A DNA stretch of 64,000 nucleotides, taken from contig OY282455.1 in assembly GCA_958296195.1 (NCBI GenBank), positions 3,286,001 through 3,350,000 on the forward strand, written 5' to 3'. The position numbers and the translations under genes are program-made. The notes beneath the pieces are model-generated. The model was not told the DNA's origin, ran no database searches, and worked only from the letters and a program-made list of their open reading frames with translations. This stretch comes from an uncultured Pseudomonadales bacterium. Lineage in GTDB: Bacteria > Pseudomonadota > Gammaproteobacteria > Pseudomonadales > Azotimanducaceae. This document shows, piece after piece, positions 60,081 to 64,000 of this stretch (position 1 is the first letter of the stretch; each line of letters begins with the position of its first letter).

Positions 60081-60827
60081 TCATCGGCAGCCGAAGCGGC
60101 GTTTGCGGTCCTCGAAGGCGGCGAAGGCTTCGTAGAGGCAGGCTTCATCAAAGTCCGGCCAAAAGGCTTCGGTGAAGTAGAGTTCCGTGTAGGCGAAGTC
60201 CCAGAGCAGGAAGTTGCTGATGCGCTGGTCGCCGCCGGTGCGGATGCAGAGGTCCGGCGGCGGCAGGGCGCCGAGGGACAGGCGGGCAGCGAAGAGCTCT
60301 TCGTCAATGTCCTCTGGAGACATGCGGCCCTCGGCCACGGCTTGAGCGAGGGTGCGCGCCGCCTCGGTGATGTCCCAGCGGCCGCCGTAGTTGGCCGCGA
60401 TGTTGAGGGTCAGGCGGGAGTTGCTTCGGGTGAGGGCCTCCGCCCGGTTCATCTGCATCTGCAAGTCCGAGGGGAAGCGCGAGCGGTCGCCGACGATGTT
60501 CAGGCGCACGTCCCGCTTGTCCAAGTCCTCCAGGTCCTTCTCCAGTACGCCGCGCATCAGGTCGAGCAGGAGGCTCACCTCCCGCTTGGGCCGCCGCCAG
60601 TTCTCAGTGCTGAAGGCGAACAGGGTCAGGCACTGCACGCCGTAGTCCGCGCAAGCCTCCGCGATGCTGCGCACGTTCTTGGCCCCGGCGCGGTGCCCGG
60701 CCGCTCCCGGCAGATGACGACGTCTCGCCCAACGGTGGTTGCCGTCCATGATGATGGCGACATGCAGCGGCAAAGCCGCCGGCATCCGTTCAGCCGCGCT
60801 AAGCGTCGATTCCGACATCCTGCGCAA
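60081..60827 (-). CDS. uppS: Undecaprenyl diphosphate synthase
   Basis: 248 residues. The cis-prenyltransferase motifs are present: HVAIIMDGNHRWARRR (catalytic Asp), GHRAGAKNVRSIAEAC, LTLFAFSTENWRRP, LNIAANYGGRWDI and DLCIRTGGDQRISNFLLWD. It builds the C55 carrier lipid for peptidoglycan and O-antigen. ATG at 60815 (MSESTLSA) is an alternative start. It lies about 100 nt after frr in the usual order, but is then separated from cdsA by the inserted HipA-like and SLATT-like genes. Confidence 0.95.
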   Translation of the reverse strand: MRRMSESTLSAAERMPAALPLHVAIIMDGNHRWARRRHLPGAAGHRAGAKNVRSIAEACADYGVQCLTLFAFSTENWRRPKREVSLLLDLMRGVLEKDLEDLDKRDVRLNIVGDRSRFPSDLQMQMNRAEALTRSNSRLTLNIAANYGGRWDITEAARTLAQAVAEGRMSPEDIDEELFAARLSLGALPPPDLCIRTGGDQRISNFLLWDFAYTELYFTEAFWPDFDEACLYEAFAAFEDRKRRFGCR

Positions 60828-60926
60828 TTTCCTCCCTTATGCTCGTCCGCAAGCGATGCGGCTTTTGCTGCGGGCCAACTGGCCCGGAAACGCACACCCG
60901 GCTGCACAGTGGGCCAAACCCGCCAC

Positions 60927-61484
60927 TCACACCTCCATTAAATCCGCTTCCTTGGACTGCAAGGCTTGGTCCACTTCCCGGATGCGGCGGTCGGTAACGG
61001 CCTGCACCCTTTCCTCCCCTCGATGGGCGTCGTCCTTGGCCACCTCCTTCTCCTTCAGCAGTTCACGAATGTCGGCGATGGCGTCGCGGCGAACATTGCG
61101 CATGGCGATGCGGGCCGTCTCCGCCTCCTGCCGGGCCTGGCGGGCCAAATCGCGGCGGCTCTCTTCGGTCAACGCCGGCAGGGGAACGTGAATGACGTCT
61201 TGGGAAGTGGTTGGGTTTAAGCCGAGGTCGCTCTTCAGCAGCGCCCTTTCAATTTCTGGAATCAGGCTCTTTTCCCAAGGCGACACAGACAGGGTGCGGG
61301 CGTCCTCCACGTGCACGCTGGCCACCTGGTTCAAAGGCGCTTCGCTGCCGTAGTAAGGCACCCTGACGCTGTCCAGCAGGCCGGGGTGGGCGCGCCCGCT
61401 GCGAATTCTGGCGAAGGCACCTTGCATGGCCTCCAAGGTTTTGCCCATGCGTTCGTCGGCGTCCGCCGTGATTTCCCCAATCAT
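60927..61484 (-). CDS. frr: Ribosome recycling factor
   Basis: 185 residues, the expected length. Typical segments are MGKTLEAMQGAFARIRSGRAHPGLLD near the N-terminus, VRVPYYGSEAPLNQVASV, SPWEKSLIPEIERALLKSDLGLNP, VHVPLPALTEESRRDLA and IADIRELLKEKEVAKDD. RRF together with EF-G splits post-termination ribosomes. It lies 21 nt downstream of pyrH on the minus strand. Confidence 0.96.
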   Translation of the reverse strand: MIGEITADADERMGKTLEAMQGAFARIRSGRAHPGLLDSVRVPYYGSEAPLNQVASVHVEDARTLSVSPWEKSLIPEIERALLKSDLGLNPTTSQDVIHVPLPALTEESRRDLARQARQEAETARIAMRNVRRDAIADIRELLKEKEVAKDDAHRGEERVQAVTDRRIREVDQALQSKEADLMEV

Positions 61485-61505
61485 TTGCGTTCAACGTCCA
61501 TTCAG

Positions 61506-62240
61506 CTAAGCAGCCGAATCGGCCACGGCCGCCACGATTCGAGTGCCAACCTTCTCACCCTTGACGATTCGGGTCAATGCACCCGGCGTTGCAAGATCGA
61601 ACACCACAACGGACAGGGCATGGTCGCGGCATAGGCAAATGGCGGTTAAATCCATGACGCCAAGGTTCCGGGCCAAGACGTCATCGAAACTCAGGGCCTC
61701 AAAACGCCGCGCCGCCGGATCGATCAGCGGATCCGCCGTATAGACGCCATCGACTTTGGTGGCCTTGAGCACCGCATCCACGCCGAGCTCCACGCCGCGC
61801 AGGCAGGCCGCCGTGTCCGTGGTGAAAAACGGGTTGCCGGTGCCGCCGGCGATGATCACCACTTCTCCTCGGCCGAGGGCCACGCCGGCCTCGGCTGCCC
61901 CGTAACCCGGCAAAAAGCCGCCCACCGCAACGGCGGAAAACAGCCTGGCCGGGACCCCCGCCCGATCCAGGGCGTCCCCAATGGCAAGGCTGTTCATGCA
62001 GGTGGCGAGCATGCCCATTTGATCGGCCACCACCCGATTCATGCCGGCTTCCGCCAAACGGGCGCCGCGAAACAGGTTGCCGCCGCCGCAAACCAAGGCG
62101 ATCTGCGCACCCAGCTCCACGGCTTCGGAAACATCTTGGCACAGCCGACCAAGAACCGCCGGGTCAATGCCGAACCCCGGCGGCCCGGCCAAGGCCTCCC
62201 CGGACAGCTTCAGCAGCACTCTGGCAGGGGGCTTCGGCAA
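61506..62240 (-). CDS. pyrH: UMP kinase
   Basis: 244 residues, starting with TTG 62240 directly after the tsf stop. No ATG lies in a suitable place, and the TTG gives the usual [11 protein letters not shown] spacing. Family motifs are [61 protein letters not shown] and [14 protein letters not shown]. It phosphorylates UMP to UDP and is GTP- and UTP-regulated in bacteria. The rare start may lower its expression relative to tsf. Confidence 0.95.
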   Translation of the reverse strand: MPKPPARVLLKLSGEALAGPPGFGIDPAVLGRLCQDVSEAVELGAQIALVCGGGNLFRGARLAEAGMNRVVADQMGMLATCMNSLAIGDALDRAGVPARLFSAVAVGGFLPGYGAAEAGVALGRGEVVIIAGGTGNPFFTTDTAACLRGVELGVDAVLKATKVDGVYTADPLIDPAARRFEALSFDDVLARNLGVMDLTAICLCRDHALSVVVFDLATPGALTRIVKGEKVGTRIVAAVADSAA

Positions 62241-63161
62241 CTAGGCCGCTCCGCCGGCCGGCGCCGCCGAGCGGCCGACTTGGGCCGCAACTTCGGCGGC
62301 GAAGTCCTCCTCCGCCACCGCAATGCCCTCGCCCACTTCAAGACGGGCGAAACGCCGCGCCTGTGTACCCTTGGTGCGCAGCAATTCGCCGACTTTGAGC
62401 TGCGGATCCTTGACGAACGCCTGCTCCAGCAAGCTCACCTCGGCGAAAAACTTGCGCAGCCGGCCCTCCACCCGCTTTTGCACGACCTGCGGCGGCACCG
62501 ACTTGCCCTTCTCCGCCTCTTGTTCGGCCACTTCGGCGGCAGTTCGGGCGGTGACGATCTCCCGCTCCTTGGCCACGGTCGCCTCGTCTAGCTGCTCCGC
62601 CCGCACCACCAGAGGGGTTGGGTCATGGGCGGTCACATGCATGGCCAAGTCCCGGCCCAACTCGCCATCGCCAGCGGACAGCTCAACCAGAGCGCCTTTG
62701 CGCCGGTCATTGTGCAGATAGCTGCCGACGGTGCCGTCTTCGCTGGCTAGGTATTCGGCCCGCCGCACCTGGATGTTCTCGCCAATTTCCTGAACCAAGG
62801 CATCCCGCTCCGCATCAAAGGCGGCGGCCAGCTCTGCGGCGCTCCGCCCAGTCGCCAAGGCGGTGGCGGCAACGCGATCAACAAACTCGATGAATTTCGG
62901 ATTGCGGGCGGCGAAGTCCGTTTCGATGTTCACCTCGACCAATGCGGCTCGCTTGCCGTCCGCCGCCACCTGCAGCCCCAACAACCCCTGCGCGGCGGTG
63001 CGCCCGGACTTTTTGGCGGCCTTCAAGGCGCTCTTGCGGCGCAGGCCGTCCACCGCGGCATCCAAGTCGCCGCCGGCCTCCTCCAAGGCGGCCTTGCAAT
63101 CCATCATGCCGAGGCCGGTGAGTTCGCGCAGAGCCTTAACCTGCTTGGCTGAAACCGCCAT
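62241..63161 (-). CDS. tsf: Elongation factor Ts
   Basis: 306 residues. The N-terminal UBA-like domain has LRELTGLGMMDCKAALEEAGGDLDAAVDGLR, a strict signature for EF-Ts. The EF-Tu-contacting core has ETDFAARNPKFIEFV (TDF motif). The protein exchanges GDP for GTP on EF-Tu. It follows rpsB by 3 nt and precedes pyrH without a gap. The start ATG (MAVSAKQVKALRELTG) matches the family. Confidence 0.96.
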   Translation of the reverse strand: MAVSAKQVKALRELTGLGMMDCKAALEEAGGDLDAAVDGLRRKSALKAAKKSGRTAAQGLLGLQVAADGKRAALVEVNIETDFAARNPKFIEFVDRVAATALATGRSAAELAAAFDAERDALVQEIGENIQVRRAEYLASEDGTVGSYLHNDRRKGALVELSAGDGELGRDLAMHVTAHDPTPLVVRAEQLDEATVAKEREIVTARTAAEVAEQEAEKGKSVPPQVVQKRVEGRLRKFFAEVSLLEQAFVKDPQLKVGELLRTKGTQARRFARLEVGEGIAVAEEDFAAEVAAQVGRSAAPAGGAA

Positions 63162-63164
63162 GAG

Positions 63165-63959
63165 CTACCTCTCCCCACCGCTGAGCGCAAGCGCTCCAGC
63201 ACCCGCTTCTTCGACGAATTCTTCTGTGCCCAGCGCGCCGGTGGCTCTTTCCTGCCCCTCTTGAACGGCGTCCGCCACTGCGGTCAAGTACAGGCGAATG
63301 GCCCGAATGGCGTCGTCGTTGCCGGGAATGACGTAGTCCACGCCGTCGGGGTCGCTGTTGGTGTCCACCACCGCGAACACGGGTATGCCGAGCTTGTTCG
63401 CTTCGGTCACGGCGATCTGCTCGTGCTGAACATCAACCACGAAGATCGCATCCGGCAGACCGCCCATGTCCTTGATGCCGCCAAGGCTGCGGTCGAGCTT
63501 GGCCATAAGGCGGCTCTTTTGCAGCTTTTCCTTCTTGGTGATGGGGAGTTTGTCCAACTTGCCCTCGGTTTGCAGGCGTTCCTGCTCCTCCAGCCGTTCG
63601 ATCTCCAGCTCCAGAGCCTTCAACCGCTCGATGGATTGGCGAATGGTCTTGTAATTGGTGAGCATGCCGCCGAGCCAGCGCTGGTCCACAAAGGGCATGC
63701 CCACCCGGGACGCCTGCTCCCGCACCACCTTGGCCGCCGCCCGCTTGGTGCCGACAAACAGTATTTTCTTGCCGAGGGCCGCCAGCGTGCGAATTTCCGC
63801 CAACGCCCGCTCAAAGGCGGGCACGGTCTTCTCTAGGTTAACGATGTGTATCTTGTTTCTGGCGCCGAAAATGAACGGCGCCATCTTTGGGTTCCAGTAA
63901 CGGGTTTGATGGCCGAAGTGTACGCCTGCGGCCAACATGTCGCGCATGTTGATGTTCAA
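63165..63959 (-). CDS. rpsB: 30S ribosomal protein S2
   Basis: 264 residues. TTG 63959 is used as start, with GGAGG six bases upstream. The next ATG (63947) would be too far from the site. Motifs are [69 protein letters not shown] and [21 protein letters not shown]2 is added late to the small subunit and binds S1. The region upstream to the window edge is the start of the rpsB leader. Confidence 0.96.
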   Translation of the reverse strand: MNINMRDMLAAGVHFGHQTRYWNPKMAPFIFGARNKIHIVNLEKTVPAFERALAEIRTLAALGKKILFVGTKRAAAKVVREQASRVGMPFVDQRWLGGMLTNYKTIRQSIERLKALELEIERLEEQERLQTEGKLDKLPITKKEKLQKSRLMAKLDRSLGGIKDMGGLPDAIFVVDVQHEQIAVTEANKLGIPVFAVVDTNSDPDGVDYVIPGNDDAIRAIRLYLTAVADAVQEGQERATGALGTEEFVEEAGAGALALSGGER

Positions 63960-64000
63960 TTGTTGCCTCCGGGTTAAGCCTCCGCAGCCCCTTAAATCCA

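Noticed and set aside
1-64000. Search for CRISPR arrays, tRNA and rRNA genes.
   Set aside because: No regularly spaced short repeats, cloverleaf-like segments with a T-loop GTTCRANNC, or rRNA-like stretches were recognised by eye. A covariance-model scan would be decisive.

Overview
The window is GC-rich DNA from a Gram-negative bacterium, most probably an uncultivated gammaproteobacterium. The evidence is the outer-membrane set (TonB-dependent receptors, BamA, Skp/OmpH, LpxA, LpxD) and the conserved rpsB-tsf-pyrH-frr-uppS-cdsA-rseP-bamA-skp-lpxD-fabZ-lpxA order read on the minus strand from 64 kb down to 49.9 kb. The lineage is inferred from gene content only.

Layout. 1-23.6 kb holds mostly metabolic genes: a partial TonB receptor, a TrkA-N/RCK protein, a holin-IV-family membrane protein, a DhlA-type haloalkane dehalogenase, a family III CoA-transferase, a double MmcQ/YjbR protein, a 2Fe-2S ferredoxin, a type II restriction-modification pair, a crotonase, an LLM-type oxidoreductase and an Rnl5/DRB0094-type RNA ligase. 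These are followed by an AraC regulator divergent from a TonB receptor-amidase-VOC-FAH run that looks like an uptake and catabolic operon, then a decayed HEPN-like pair and a single-chain biotin-dependent acyl-CoA carboxylase.

23.7-39.5 kb is an accessory island framed by three direct copies (about 2.25 kb each, all on the minus strand) of one gene family. Each copy has a secreted repeat-rich part (part A) followed by a subtilisin-like part (part B) that appears to have lost its catalytic Asp and His. Part A is broken in two copies, and in all three the frame changes at the A/B junction, while part B stays open. Between copies 1 and 2 lies an AT-richer cargo: a small unannotated peptide gene with a YDR/HNR/HNR C-terminus, a radical SAM/SPASM enzyme, a 2OG-Fe(II) oxygenase and a HExxH protein, followed by a convergent Septu-like ATPase/HNH pair. 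The first four genes look like a cyclophane-type (triceptide) RiPP pathway with two different oxidative tailoring enzymes, and this is the most interesting system in the window. Between copies 2 and 3 lie a truncated Panacea/SocA-like ORF, a three-gene overlapping operon with a RES toxin and Xre/ParS-type antitoxin, and a transposase remnant.

39.6-64 kb returns to core genes: glcF-glcE-glcD, ridA-like/pyrC, yciB, pdxJ, a cyclophilin, an epimerase, a methyltransferase, and then the envelope/translation cluster. In that cluster dxr and lpxB are absent from their usual places, and a HipA-like kinase gene, a small ORF and a two-TM protein gene are inserted between uppS and cdsA. No rRNA, tRNA or CRISPR array was seen.
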